Origin: Branchinecta lynchi
Taxonomy: Eukaryota; Arthropoda; Branchiopoda; Anostraca; Branchinectidae
Assembly (NCBI GenBank): GCA_023053575.1
Contig: JAKZAP010000022.1
Span: 14,550,518 to 14,614,517, forward strand
Length of the DNA stretch: 64,000 nucleotides
Direction: 5' to 3'
Position 1 is the stretch's first letter. The number at the start of each line of letters is the position of its first letter. The notes beneath the pieces were generated by a model that was not told where the DNA came from, made no database searches, and worked only from the letters and a program-made list of their open reading frames with translations. A program made the position numbers and the translations under genes. This document shows, piece by piece, positions 60,101 to 61,963 of the stretch.

Positions 60101-60889
60101 TCACCATCGTCTTCAGCATGTCTTCTTACCTCTAAATCGAACATCTAATCAACCTCAAATAAAACTTTTACTTATAACAAACTTATCGGTTTTGGCCGGA
60201 TTCCGGGCGAACTACTCGTCCGATGACAAAATGGTCTTCGCCATCGTGTTCAGCATGTTTTCTTACCCCATAATCGACTATCACATTAGCTTTTTCAAAA
60301 TATTGTGTTTGCCCCTTAATTAGCTTTTTCAAAATACTGTGTTTGCCCCTTAATTTGAACTTCCTCCCTCATCCCTAAATCTAGGGCTACAAAGCCCATC
60401 TACGAACCTGACTTGTCCGATGACCCAACGAATCATCGCACCAAGTTTCATCGAAATATCTCATTCCCTTCGAGAGTTACCGTGCTTACAGACGCACGGA
60501 CGGACGGACAGACGGACAAATTTTGTGATGTCATAGATATCCCTCCACTTACGTTTCGGGATATCAAAAACCGGACGCTGGTGACAAAACACCAGAGACA
60601 ACCCCGAGTGCAACGAACGCAGCTACTGTAAATAAGGCGGCACACTTGGAACCGAAACCAAAATCAACGGTACCAAACCCCTCTATCTTTGAAAACACTG
60701 GCAAGATGACGTTCTGTAAATAGGATTGCTGGAAAACCGCTATCAACTGGTCTTACCTAGGAAATGCTTCCGCTGTTGGCAATGCAGCTGGATATGACCG
60801 TTAACATAGCAGCCAAAGTAGATGCAATGAAGACAGGCATGCAGTCGAGACCCATAGCCCTGACATGTGTGGCATATGCAGGATTTAGC
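20964..60889 (-). CDS. USP22: USP22 orthologue, SAGA-complex ubiquitin carboxyl-terminal hydrolase (8 exons, N-terminus missing)
   Basis: Joined coding exons in transcript order: 60757-60889, 57052-57267, 44580-44752, 41788-42148, 37552-37754, 31441-31595, 27304-27453, 20964-21006. They total 1434 nt, giving 477 residues and a stop with no frame break; every intron is GT-AG and every phase matches. Domains: a Zf-UBP zinc finger (about residues 1-80), then a USP catalytic domain with Cys box (GNTCFMN), QQDAHEF motif, two CxxC pairs of the zinc ribbon, His box (SGHYTAY), WYKCDD, and the C-terminal FYHKQ..LEYE tail. In the family, USP22/Ubp8/Nonstop removes ubiquitin from histone H2B in the nucleus, working with ATXN7L3, ENY2 and ATXN7 in SAGA. 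Residue-level similarity to vertebrate USP22 runs end to end. The first exon(s), promoter and start codon were not found and should lie above 60889, probably outside the window. Introns are 2.4-12.3 kb and full of mobile DNA. The intact frame argues for a working gene. Confidence 0.95.
21007..21784. other. USP22 last intron, lower part: unassigned DNA
   Basis: Contains an (ATA)n/ATAATA run at about 21059-21075. 21300-21720 resembles 38140-38480 (TTTAACTGAAAAGCCGACT, CGTCAAGCATACAAC, CAACGAAGTAACGCATTTTC), so it is a dispersed repeat. Nothing coding recognised. Confidence 0.4.
21785..21954. mobile_element. CACTGTAAAA MITE, copy 5, TA target
   Basis: CACTGTAAAAAGTTTCTCG at the left and TTTTTCGTACAGTG at the right, flanked by TA on both sides. 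Both arms contain AAAGATTAAAGTTAACTGCAG or its inverse. Confidence 0.85.
21955..23261. other. Unassigned intron DNA with AT microsatellite
   Basis: 22018-22065 is an AT-rich microsatellite. 22071-22124 has GACTTTGGGACTGAACTATCA twice in tandem. The rest has no feature that I can name. Confidence 0.45.
23262..24960 (+). mobile_element. Copy of the hAT-like MITE family, internally expanded by a minisatellite
   Basis: Starts GAGATGGGCGAATCC and carries the same post-unit tail as 36120-36575 (CTTACGAATCCGCTCAAATTTCTAGTCTACATC...TTTTTGGTCTCC), ending in GATTCG-rich sequence near 24950. In the other copies the GATTCGGATTCGAATCC block occurs about once; here it is amplified to about 19 copies. Confidence 0.7.
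23276..24664 (+). repeat. 73-bp minisatellite, about 19 units
   Basis: Unit: GGATTCGGATTCGAATCC, ACGATTCGTGTCTTTGGCC, GGATTCGAATCTTGTGCTTG, TCAGAGTTGTCAGGCT. Units differ by single bases at a few fixed sites (ATTC/ATTA, GTCA/GTCT, GGAT/CGAT). 73 is not a multiple of three, so open frames of up to 295 codons running through it are an accident of a unit lacking stops. No spacer variation, so not a CRISPR array. It contains the palindrome GATTCGAATC. Confidence 0.95.
25078..25104 (-). pseudogene. Decayed copy of the USP22 last coding exon
   Basis: On the minus strand it reads TTCTACCACAAG, then TAG, then ATCCTGGAGTAA. This aligns with [10 protein letters not shown] of 20964-21006 with few changes, but has a premature stop. 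It is split on its 5' side by the hAT-like element 25105-25436, whose 8-bp target duplication lies in this remnant. No acceptor is seen. It suggests that the end of the gene was duplicated and one copy died. Confidence 0.7.
25105..25436. mobile_element. hAT-like MITE with CAGGGG/CCTCTG ends, TSD GTAGAACG
   Basis: Left CAGGGGCTTCACGACTGG, right GCTAGTAACGCCTCTG. A perfect 8-bp duplication GTAGAACG flanks it (25097-25104, 25437-25444). Interior repeats of AAAACAGTCG and GTCGATTTT plus G- and C-runs next to the ends. Related pieces: 29600-29850, 29990-30175, 42300-42780, 50870-50985. It splits the dead last-exon copy of USP22. Confidence 0.88.
25640..25760 (+). repeat. Half copy of the ACGTCAGCTACG palindromic repeat, then start of a hAT-like piece
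   Basis: GTCAGCTACGTTGTTTGTCAGCGATGTTTCGGCCCTTCTTGGCAA, followed by GTAGGGGCGTCACGTATG and a C-run, the same order as the pieces next to the dead exon copies. Confidence 0.55.
25915..26211 (+). mobile_element. GAGCGTGTTCC MITE, copy 1, TSD TCA
   Basis: GAGCGTGTTCC at the left, GGAACACGCTC at the right, with TCA on both sides (25912-25914, 26212-26214). Subterminal repeats GTAGTTACTACGCAT and TAGTTACTA, and a CRE-like ATGACATCAC (copies 2 and 3 have TGACGTCA). A 3-bp target is consistent with PIF/Harbinger, but the superfamily is inferred. Confidence 0.85.
26238..26299 (-). pseudogene. Decayed partial copy of the USP22 His-box exon (copy 2), cut by a TA-flanked element
   Basis: Minus strand reads [14 protein letters not shown], then TAA at the same codon as in copy 1, then VLDSQ and GGTAAGG. 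Shared stop with copy 1 means the two decayed copies derive from each other. The copy is interrupted at its upper end by the element at 26300-27032, and the exon remnant resumes at 27033 (taccactccc). Confidence 0.82.
26300..27032. mobile_element. TA-flanked element with CAGTAGAGGTATGCTTAT ends, inserted in a dead USP22 exon copy
   Basis: CAGTAGAGGTATGCTTAT at the left and ATAAGCATACCTCTACTG at the right, each next to TA (26298-26299, 27033-27034). The interior (GTGAACGTCTGCTAACAG, AACCAGGCATTTTTTAC, AAGATGGCGG) is shared with 40010-41330. It carries a nested MITE, 26472-26744. Confidence 0.85.
26472..26744. mobile_element. Nested MITE with AGCCTCGTTTTTGTTGC ends, TSD CTG
   Basis: AGCCTCGTTTTTGTTGC at the left and GCAACAAAAACGAGGCT at the right. 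CTG is on both sides (26469-26471, 26745-26747). An empty version of the site is in the window at about 40845 (GACACCTGGTTTTC), with a single CTG, confirming the boundaries. A CTG (CWG) target is the known preference of some PIF/Harbinger elements. Confidence 0.9.
27139..27209 (-). pseudogene. Decayed partial copy of the USP22 His-box exon (copy 1)
   Basis: On the minus strand this reads [12 protein letters not shown] then an in-frame TAA where the intact exon has GAA (Glu of SEVLD), then VLDSQG and a donor-like GGTAAAC. It matches the 3' part of 27304-27453 and lacks the 5' part with the catalytic His. With the intervening intron-like piece containing the cagtaggggtgtcacgta-type sequence it forms a direct repeat of about 162 bp. 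A functional alternative exon is ruled out by the stop and missing acceptor. Confidence 0.85.
27304..27453 (-). CDS. USP22: USP22 exon: catalytic His box
   Basis: 150 nt, one base plus 49 codons plus two bases. It encodes [21 protein letters not shown], with the catalytic His in SGHY, then [12 protein letters not shown], which supplies the acidic member of the triad region, and EVLDSQG. Acceptor GGTTTCAG, donor GTAAGC. The 3' half of this exon is repeated in damaged form at 27139-27209 and 26238-26299. This copy is the intact one: no stops, both splice sites and both phases are correct. Confidence 0.94.
27454..27596. other. USP22 intron next to the His-box exon
   Basis: Ordinary intron sequence; nothing recognised besides the acceptor tract TTCTGTCGGTTTCAG on the minus strand. 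Confidence 0.4.
27597..27745. repeat. Copy of the CGGATACGTCAGCTA palindromic repeat
   Basis: CGGATACGTCAGCTAAGATGC at the left and GCATCGTAGCTGACTATCCG at the right, with GACGAGGACCCTTGCCAAGAAGGCCCGA between. Slightly decayed copy of the family best preserved at 34513-34702. Confidence 0.75.
27942..28540 (+). mobile_element. GTTGCGTTTTTGCAGATACC element, left part, with a retrotransposon inserted
   Basis: GTTGCGTTTTTGCAGATACCACGG begins after TA (27940-27941). Sequence from 28410 on (CAGATATCACGGTTCGACCGTGG ... AATTGATGGGAGAGAAGTTTGGCACTTA) matches 31065-31146 of the complete copy 31021-31323. A minus-strand retrotransposon 3' end (28036-28410) and a MITE (28541-29086) are inserted; its right end was not found. 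Confidence 0.7.
28036..28410 (-). pseudogene. 5'-truncated non-LTR retrotransposon, reverse transcriptase C-terminal part
   Basis: Minus strand reads open through [33 protein letters not shown] and [18 protein letters not shown] to a TGA at 28179-28181. This is the kind of C-terminal region that follows the reverse transcriptase in LINE ORF2 proteins. It lacks a 5' part and start. The 3' end is a tail containing (ATTC)n at 28036-28047, and sits in the element 27942-28540. Confidence 0.65.
28541..29086. mobile_element. MITE with AGCATTGTCC ends, TSD TTA
   Basis: AGCATTGTCCTAATAGGTGT at the left and ACACCAATTAGGACAATGCT at the right, TTA on both sides (28538-28540, 29087-29089). The empty site is visible in the sister copy at 31140-31150 (GGCACTTAGTGATG). 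Open frames at 28659-28914 have no recognisable product. The TWA target suggests PIF/Harbinger. Confidence 0.9.
29090..29590. other. Unassigned intron DNA
   Basis: No gene or named repeat recognised. Open frames on the minus strand at 29248-29474 have Cys and Arg residues but no family likeness. Confidence 0.35.
29595..30180. repeat. Two partial copies of the AAAACAGTCG hAT-like MITE
   Basis: 29600-29860 and 29990-30175 both carry ATTTTTTCAAAAA, GTTGTTGAAAACAGTCC, TTTTCTGCAGAAAA and CCCCCAAACATTTTGGCTAGTAACGGCTCTGTTGGC. The intervening bases match 31324-31400, so a segment was duplicated. Confidence 0.7.
30235..30539 (+). mobile_element. GAGCGTGTTCC MITE, copy 2, TSD TAA
   Basis: GAGCGTGTTCC to GGAACACGCTC with TAA on both sides (30232-30234, 30540-30542). 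It has TGACGTCA near the left end and repeated TAGTTACTA near both ends. It interrupts or abuts the tRNA-like stretch 30543-30605. Confidence 0.87.
30543..30605 (-). ncRNA. tRNA-like remnant (possible tRNA pseudogene or tRNA-derived SINE)
   Basis: On the minus strand: CCCCCTCTGTAGCTCAGGGG then TAGGGAACTGGCC, then GGTCCTGGGGTTA. TGTAGCTCAGGGGTAG fits a tRNA A box; GGTCCTGGGGTT is a weak B box. A clean anticodon stem is not obvious, and the T arm is broken by the MITE 30235-30539. Confidence 0.4.
30606..31018. other. Unassigned intron DNA, A-rich at 30690-30755
   Basis: A-rich stretch with AATAATAATAAAAAATAAA-type sequence. GAAGGGTCATAGCAGATATATTCTCATAA at about 30952 resembles 14985-14999, so part is dispersed repeat. 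Nothing coding. Confidence 0.4.
31021..31323. mobile_element. GTTGCGTTTTTGCAGATACC element, complete copy, TA target
   Basis: GTTGCGTTTTTGCAGATACC at the left and GGTATCTGCAAAAACGCAAC at the right, TA on both sides (31019-31020, 31324-31325). Several internal TACCACGG palindromes. It ends about 120 bp before the USP22 exon at 31441. Confidence 0.88.
31441..31595 (-). CDS. USP22: USP22 exon: RFEH segment of catalytic domain
   Basis: 155 nt, 51 codons plus two bases. It begins exactly at RFEH, as in the family after FHLK, and continues [17 protein letters not shown]. Its second half is an Asn/Arg/Gly-rich variable loop (human has a comparable unconserved stretch before YSLFAVV). Acceptor TTCGTTTTAG, donor GTAAGT. 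It is not visible as a long ORF. It lies just above the MITE at 31021-31323. Confidence 0.93.
32225..32975 (+). pseudogene. Non-LTR reverse transcriptase fragment, interrupted by a hAT-like MITE
   Basis: 32225-32458 encodes [14 protein letters not shown] and FADDLLIW, the conserved reverse transcriptase blocks B and C. After the MITE 32459-32782 the same frame continues with GKCKAIIF and LGVTLDKKL, the next conserved blocks. Both ends are missing and there is no retrotransposon 3' tail, so it looks like a captured fragment within the GGGATCC element. Confidence 0.8.
32459..32782. mobile_element. hAT-like MITE in a reverse transcriptase ORF, TSD GTCCTAGG
   Basis: CAGTCTACCACAAATCCCTG at the left and CAGGGGTTTGTGGTTGACTG at the right; perfect 8-bp duplication GTCCTAGG (32451-32458, 32783-32790). 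The interior repeats GGATACCCTATG and CAAACGCTGG in both directions. 324 bp. Confidence 0.93.
33230..34113 (+). repeat. GGGATCC element, copy 2
   Basis: CAAAACGTAAATAGAGGGATACCTATGACTTCG, TTGTCCGACTG, then blocks with GGGTAAGAAGGCATGCTGAAC and GCCCGGAATC, ending GTAGGATCCCATCGAAACC and GGTCTTGTT near 34113. A G-run lies at 33341-33354. Confidence 0.65.
34114..34512. other. Unassigned intron DNA
   Basis: AT-rich, with ATCATATATTGTATATATTG near 34430. No gene or named repeat recognised. Confidence 0.4.
34513..34702. repeat. Palindromic MITE-like repeat, AACGG(A)ACGTCAGCTACG arms
   Basis: AACGGAAACGTCAGCTACGATGC and its inverse GCATCGTAGCTGACGTATCCGTT close a 190-bp near-perfect palindrome with TTTAGCAGCGATATTTCGG and CCTTGACAAGGGTCCTCGTC in the arms. 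Related: 10930, 25640, 27597, 36610, 45466. Confidence 0.85.
34757..35545 (+). repeat. GGGATCC element, copy 3, with three 140-bp internal units
   Basis: GGGATCCCAAAACGTAAGTGG, GACATCGCAAAAGTTGTCCG, a (GTCC)n-like run at 34795-34829, AACTCTCGACGGGAATGAGG, TTTTGATGAAACTTGGTGTG; then units with GTTAAAAGTAAAAGTTTTAT at about 35112, 35252 and 35390; ends TTTGGGATCCCATCG and GGTCTTGTT. Confidence 0.75.
35546..36119. repeat. Dispersed repeat shared with 57525-57900
   Basis: CTTGATAGAAAAGGATATATTT, GTGGAATAGTGTTGTGAAGC and ACTGGCCCAAAATATTACGC occur in both. Two tandem copies of TTAACATGGGATT are at 35550-35605. No gene. Confidence 0.6.
36120..36575. mobile_element. hAT-like MITE carrying a single 73-bp-like unit
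   Basis: CAGAGATGGGCGAATC at the left, GATTCGCCCACCTCTG at the right. Flanks CCTCCCAC and CCTCCCAA match in 7 of 8 bases. GATTCGGATTCGAATCC, TTTGGCCGGATTCAAATCC and GCTTGTCAGGCTGG mark the unit that is amplified at 23276-24664. Confidence 0.85.
36610..36895. repeat. Palindromic MITE-like repeat, TTATTCAAACAATGTTTATAACGG arms
   Basis: TTATTCAAACAATGTTTATA at the left and TATAAACATTGTTTGAATAA at the right, inside them the ACGGATACGTCAGCTA arms. 286 bp. Central CAATAATAGTATT is duplicated. Confidence 0.88.
36940..37275 (-). repeat. Inverse piece of the dispersed repeat plus an end of the GGGATCC family
   Basis: 36950-37130 is the inverse of 57850-58005 (GTACTGGCCCAAAAA, AGTGGGATTGGG). 37180-37268 is the inverse start of the GGGATCC family (GACGGACAACTTTTACGAAG, CACTTATGTTTTGGGATCCC). 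Confidence 0.65.
37420..37549 (+). mobile_element. Retrotransposon 3' end with (ATCT)n tail abutting a USP22 splice donor
   Basis: TTTGTTTGTTTGTGTATATGG, CCCGTGGGCTTTTGAAATACAC, then (ATCT)5 to 37549. Similar plus-strand 3' ends are at 39150, 47560 and 54800. The tail stops two bases before the USP22 exon at 37552. Confidence 0.7.
37552..37754 (-). CDS. USP22: USP22 exon: second zinc-ribbon CxxC and TRPEHL motif
   Basis: 203 nt, two bases plus 67 codons. It begins with a variable Ser/Asn-rich linker, then [19 protein letters not shown], the second CxxC pair (IKCSRC), [14 protein letters not shown] and ASFHLK, nearly identical to USP22. The acceptor was set at CATTTAAG because only this AG gives the phase needed by the previous exon; a nearer AACAG breaks the frame. 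The donor is GTATAG, whose third and later bases belong to an (ATCT)n microsatellite at the end of a retrotransposon (see findings). Confidence 0.93.
37755..38900. other. USP22 intron: dispersed repeat like 21300-21720, no gene
   Basis: 38140-38540 shares words with 21290-21780, including CAACGAAGTAACGCATTTTC and TTTAACTGAA. No coding sequence recognised. Confidence 0.4.
38902..39218 (+). mobile_element. Probable retrotransposon 3' end with AATT tail
   Basis: A 66-codon frame ends [16 protein letters not shown]. It is followed by TTGTATTTTCCCTAACTATA, CTTGTACGATTTGTGGGTTAG and AAATAAATTAATTAATTAAAAG, the layout of LINE 3' ends here. Assignment of the frame to an ORF2 C-terminus is uncertain. 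Confidence 0.5.
39270..39510 (-). mobile_element. Retrotransposon 3' end, minus strand
   Basis: A (GTAAGTAAA)n-like run at 39276-39300 is the tail. On the minus strand upstream of it a frame reads [20 protein letters not shown] then a stop, similar to the HPW-containing ends at 28180 and 48830. Confidence 0.6.
39692..40790 (+). repeat. Tandem duplication, two copies offset by about 710 bp
   Basis: CTTTCAGCTGCATCCGCTGG starts at 39691 and at 40404. Both continue through GACGCCACGCAAGGCCAAAG, GAAGTCTCGGCCAGAACGA and CAAAGCAGGGACTGAAAATG. The two differ by scattered substitutions and small indels. Confidence 0.85.
40010..41330 (+). repeat. Array of CAGTAGAGG-family element bodies with AAGATGGCGG sites
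   Basis: GAACGTCTGCTAA occurs at about 40020 (mutated), 40243, 40729 and 40956, each followed by AACCAGGCATTTTTTAC-like sequence. AAGATGGCGG is at 40184, 40895 and 41148 (and 26802 in the complete element). 40840-40860 provides the empty site for the MITE at 26472. Confidence 0.7.
41331..41787. other. USP22 intron after the QQDAHEF exon
   Basis: CCAGCGCACGTCTGTTATACGTGCGCTGG at 41384-41412 is a strong hairpin. A G-run sits at 41730-41743. No gene recognised. Confidence 0.45.
41788..42148 (-). CDS. USP22: USP22 exon: QQDAHEF motif and first zinc-ribbon CxxC
   Basis: The largest exon, 361 nt, 120 codons plus one base. It starts [16 protein letters not shown] and carries [18 protein letters not shown], the conserved USP motif, then [20 protein letters not shown], the first zinc-ribbon pair (VVCQAC), and [10 protein letters not shown]. 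After this comes a low-complexity Ser/Pro/Gly stretch, a variable loop in the family. Acceptor ATTCCAG, donor GTAAGG. The ORF reads on for some 30 codons past the donor into intron, which is not coding. Confidence 0.96.
42290..42785 (+). repeat. Partial copies of the AAAACAGTCG/GTAACGCCTCTG hAT-like family
   Basis: CGACTTCTGCCCCGCCCCTCG occurs twice (42300, 42484), each followed by GTCGGCC-type words and GCGATTTTTCTGCGATTCT. A long C-run at 42738-42757 precedes AACGCCTCTG. Confidence 0.6.
42990..43166 (+). mobile_element. Retrotransposon 3' end with ATTCATTCATT tail
   Basis: CCAAGTTGAAATTGTATCTTG, GTTCCACTTTTCGTTATTTC, GATGGGTAATAAACGTATTC then ATTCATT. It meets the minus-strand retrotransposon 43167-44200 tail to tail. 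Confidence 0.6.
43331..44200 (-). pseudogene. 5'-truncated CR1-like non-LTR retrotransposon, reverse transcriptase C-terminal half
   Basis: Open for 290 codons. It starts within the catalytic block (LFADDSKLF), then [67 protein letters not shown] and [11 protein letters not shown]. These are conserved parts of the RT and its C-terminal region in the CR1 and related clades. The N-terminal endonuclease and RT blocks A-B are missing; residues before LFADD do not fit RT. It lies in an intron of USP22 in the same orientation. The 3' region has a 60-bp direct repeat with CCAGTGAGCCGATGT and ends near 43170. Confidence 0.9.
44201..44579. other. USP22 intron after the Cys-box exon
   Basis: No repeat or gene recognised between the truncated retrotransposon and the exon at 44580. 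Confidence 0.4.
44580..44752 (-). CDS. USP22: USP22 exon: catalytic Cys box
   Basis: This 173-nt exon has 57 full codons. It carries [14 protein letters not shown], in which the Cys is the catalytic nucleophile of the USP family. It continues with [14 protein letters not shown] and a CLVCE segment, as in USP22. Acceptor ATTTCTAG, donor GTAGGT. It starts in the second position of a Gly codon begun at 57052 and ends in phase 0. It has no ORF long enough to be seen without splicing, so it is easy to miss. Confidence 0.95.
44931..47092. mobile_element. 2.16 kb inverted-repeat element with GTCGTCGCAAGGGGG ends
   Basis: CAGAGTCGTCGCAAGGGGG at 44931 and CCCCCCTTGCGACGCCCCTG ending at about 47092. 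Arms 44931-45420 and 46480-47092 are inverted copies rich in ATTCGGTATA, GGGATTCGGT and GAATCCCAAATAGGCTA. The centre holds an isolated GACCCTTGCCAAGAAGGGCCG piece at 45470. No transposase recognised and no 8-bp target duplication found. Confidence 0.7.
47330..47638 (+). mobile_element. Retrotransposon 3' end with ACTTACTTACTT tail
   Basis: TATTGTATGTTTCGTATG, ATTCTTCTCTACTCCACTC, TTTGCGGTAAACTATTGTATGG, then TATACTTACTTACTTACTT. Same layout as 54762-54868. Confidence 0.6.
47863..48413. mobile_element. GTTGCG/CGCAAC MITE with GAATTCGGAGGAGAATCGCG array
   Basis: TAGTTGCGATTTT at 47861 and AAAAACGCAACTA at 48405, TA-flanked. An internal copy of the end is at 48281-48292. 48190-48280 is a short tandem run of GAGAATTCGGAG and GAATCGCGAGGA words. 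Copies at 19222-19632 and 58527-58905. Confidence 0.7.
48414..49060 (-). mobile_element. Intron DNA with a minus-strand retrotransposon 3' end at 48650-48900
   Basis: On the minus strand a frame ends [18 protein letters not shown] then TGA, at about 48795-48880, followed by a long AT-rich tail with TTTATT-type runs. This HPW ending is like those at 28180 and 39460. Nothing else recognised. Confidence 0.5.
49061..50195. other. Unassigned intron DNA
   Basis: AACCAATAAATATATCTATC at about 49085 looks like a retrotransposon tail. 49635 and 49990 carry CAGTGTTGCC and GTGGCAACACTG, an inverted pair (TGATCAGTGTTGCCAC at the left) that may close a MITE. No gene recognised. Confidence 0.35.
50205..50288 (-). 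ncRNA. tRNA-like remnant (tRNA-derived SINE or pseudogene)
   Basis: Minus strand: TTGGCCGTGTTGACTAACAC is close to a tRNA A box, and GTGCGTTCGATTCC to a B box, at roughly the right distance. The acceptor and anticodon stems do not pair cleanly, so a working tRNA is unlikely. Confidence 0.45.
50289..50988. other. Unassigned intron DNA ending in a hAT-like fragment
   Basis: 50870-50985 repeats AAACAGT and AAAACGGTCGG words of the family at 25105-25436. Elsewhere nothing recognised. Confidence 0.4.
50989..53334 (+). repeat. Hairpin-ended element, copy 2
   Basis: ATGGCTCGGCCAAGTGCCAT, ATAGCGATCGC, GTCCGTCCGTCGGTCC, then blocks with GATGAAACTTGGCAGGCA and G-runs. Ends AAAAAGTGCCATGTGAGCTC and GTAGCTCTTGTT. 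Two insertions: a fold-back piece at about 51905-52040 (TAGAAAACCG..CGGTTTTCTA) and a retrotransposon at 52372-53048. Confidence 0.75.
52372..53048 (+). mobile_element. 5'-truncated non-LTR retrotransposon, 18-bp TSD
   Basis: Flanked by the exact 18-bp repeat TACGAGGAGCTGCCTTAG (52354-52371, 53049-53066). The frame from 52388 reads [30 protein letters not shown]; after a frameshift at about 52630 the later part reads [17 protein letters not shown] and [10 protein letters not shown]. These are typical C-terminal parts of LINE ORF2. It ends in a (CTAC)n run at 53030-53048. Confidence 0.92.
53335..53819. other. Spacer between two inverted hairpin-ended elements
   Basis: Contains a fragment of the AAAACAGTCG family (CAAAAATGTCATTTTCGTTG at 53369) and otherwise AT-rich DNA. 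No gene. Confidence 0.5.
54249..54567 (-). mobile_element. Retrotransposon 3' end inserted in hairpin-ended element copy 3
   Basis: Boundaries come from comparing copy 2, where CATGTGTCCTAGATGACATG continues directly to GGTCTCCATTGTTTCC. Here the inverse is broken by ATGATGATGATGAAATTTTATT..., a tail on the minus strand. The upstream part may be an ORF2 C-terminus but no motif is firm. Confidence 0.7.
54762..54868 (+). mobile_element. Retrotransposon 3' end with TTACTTACTTAC tail
   Basis: ATATCATATAACATATTAG, TCTTATTTATTTTCTTTTAT, CTCCACTTTTTCGAAATGGC, then AATTACTTACTTACC. It interrupts sequence that is continuous in the inverse of copy 2. Confidence 0.7.
56719..57014 (+). mobile_element. 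5'-truncated non-LTR retrotransposon, TTGATTGATTG tail
   Basis: Matches the inverse of 61508-61820 (TCTTTCAAACAAATTTGGAGC, TCTTCCGTGCGTCGGTCCGAG, ATTTATTTCTGG). Ends TAACTTTTAGCAATTTGGATT, AAACTTGATTGATTGATTG, just 38 bp from the USP22 exon at 57052. Confidence 0.85.
57052..57267 (-). CDS. USP22: USP22 exon: C-terminal half of Zf-UBP and linker
   Basis: Encodes 71 full codons between split codons. It holds the last zinc-ligand pair (FCYQC), then [11 protein letters not shown] and a basic linker (PKRKKIS) leading to the catalytic domain, aligning with the human segment IYCFLCQDYIYD...NPKRRKI. Acceptor TTTTCAG, donor GTAAGT. Its last base begins the Gly codon completed by the Cys-box exon at 44752. 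The preceding intron is 3.5 kb; the following one is 12.3 kb and carries the large inverted pair of hairpin-ended elements. Confidence 0.95.
57300..58010 (+). repeat. Dispersed repeat shared with 35720-36090 and 36950-37130
   Basis: From about 57525: CTTGATAGAAAAGGATATATTT, then GTGGAATAGTGTTGTGAAGC, then GTACTGGCCCAAAAAATTACGC, then AGTGGGATTGGG. 57300-57520 is unassigned intron. Confidence 0.6.
58011..58526. other. Unassigned intron DNA
   Basis: AT-rich; an A-run at 58061-58074. No gene or named repeat seen. Confidence 0.4.
58527..58905. mobile_element. GTTGC/CGCAAC MITE, copy at 58.5 kb, TA target
   Basis: TAGTTGCTTTTTTTATCCGAATTC at 58525 and AAAAACGCAACTA at 58897. Interior shared with 47863-48413 (AATCGAGAAGTTGC, GCGAGAATGGAGAAG, GTTGCGGACAAGC). 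Confidence 0.75.
59428..60560 (-). repeat. GGGATCC element, minus-strand copy
   Basis: AACAAGACCAAAGGTTTCGATGG at the left is the inverse of the family end; CTTACGTTTCGGGATATC at about 60545 is the inverse start. Blocks with GGGCGAACTACTCGTCCG and CAGCATGTCTTCTTACC repeat about every 140 bp. 59200-59427 holds GGTGA-type words as at 15130. Confidence 0.72.
60757..60889 (-). CDS. USP22: USP22 exon: N-terminal half of Zf-UBP zinc finger
   Basis: The exon encodes 44 codons plus one base, beginning AKSCICHTC and ending QQRKHFL. The Cys pairs (CICHTC, CLHC), a later FGC and the following His residues match the zinc ligands of the USP22 ZnF-UBP domain. This domain anchors the protease in the SAGA deubiquitinase module. 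The acceptor is TTTACAG (read on the minus strand) and the donor GTAAGA. It ends in phase 1 and joins the exon at 57267 to restore an Ala codon. It is the most 5' exon recognised; a start codon is not present here. Confidence 0.92.
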
Positions 60890-61506
60890 CTGTAAAGTAA
60901 AATATAAAGTAGGTTAGTATTTGTCACTGCTTCACTGAATTAGTCTACACAGAACTTCATGTTTCTCCGAGTCTTCGGTGCTCAACAAGACCCAATAATT
61001 TGCAATAGCCTACCGATGCTGGTTTGGCCTAAATTAACAGTGCATCACGAGATTTGTTCGTGTATGTTATTATTCCTGATGCCAGGCATTAAATTGATGG
61101 CTGTTTAGTCCTTTTCCAAAACCGAAGTGACGGCTGAATTTCCTCTTCTATGTGTGTCCAGAAGACTACAGATGCCCCAAGACACAATTTTATTTTATTT
61201 ATTTGACTAAATCAACGGCCAACAAGGGCCATATGCAGCTTCAAAAAAAAAAAAAAAAAAATTAACAACAAGCTCCACTTTCCTTGTCTACATTCAGCTT
61301 ATAAAAAGATGGGATAAAACGCGCGTGAGCCACATAGTTACCATAATTTATTAAGACGCATGTGTTTTATGCAATTTGTTTGTCCCGCTACAACAAACGT
61401 TCAAGATTTCCATAAATGTCCGAGTGGGAAGTAAGAAGTGAAAGCTGGAAACTGCCAGTGAAGGAAGAACAGTGGCAGTGAACAAAAAACACTTTGGCAG
61501 CACGAA
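60890..61506. other. USP22 upstream intron or flank, unassigned
   Basis: Searched on the minus strand for the missing N-terminal exon (segment ending in the basic EARKRK-like stretch) without success. An A-run at 61237-61260 next to TTTATTTTATTTATTTG may be a retroelement tail. Confidence 0.4.
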
Positions 61507-61963
61507 ATCAATCAATCAATCAATCAAGTGTAATCCGAATAGCTAAAAGCTAGAAAAGGAATACAAATTTACAAAATACACAGACACACAAGAAACAATT
61601 TAACTAATACACTTACAAGAAATTACCAGAAATAAATGATGGAATGAAACTACGTAAAAATTGGGTAGAAGAATTAGCGGGATATGGGGAAAAGTTATTG
61701 CCAGTATTCCTCTCGGACCGACGCACGGAAGACGGGAGGGGAGAGGGGAATAGATGGGTCATCTGGGGACAACACGTTATCTTAGCTCCAAATTTGTTTG
61801 AAAGAGTATTTCTACGTACAGATAATTTAGGAATGTCAAGTTCAATGAGAGCCTCTTCGTATGTAATATTATGATCACCCAGAATGATTCTCATGGCTCT
61901 CTTTTGGACATTTTCCAGGCGATCAGAGAGCTCTGAAATGAGAAGTAGCAATCTGAATGTCAT
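61507..61963 (-). pseudogene. 5'-truncated non-LTR retrotransposon, reverse transcriptase C-terminus
   Basis: Frame 61613-61963 reads LSDRLENVQKRAMRIILGD, ITYEEALIELDIPKLSVRR and PYPANSS...FIPSFI, the usual C-terminal region of LINE ORF2. The 3' end follows (TCTAGCTTTTAGCTATTCGG) and closes with (TTGA)n on the minus strand at 61507-61526. Confidence 0.85.
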
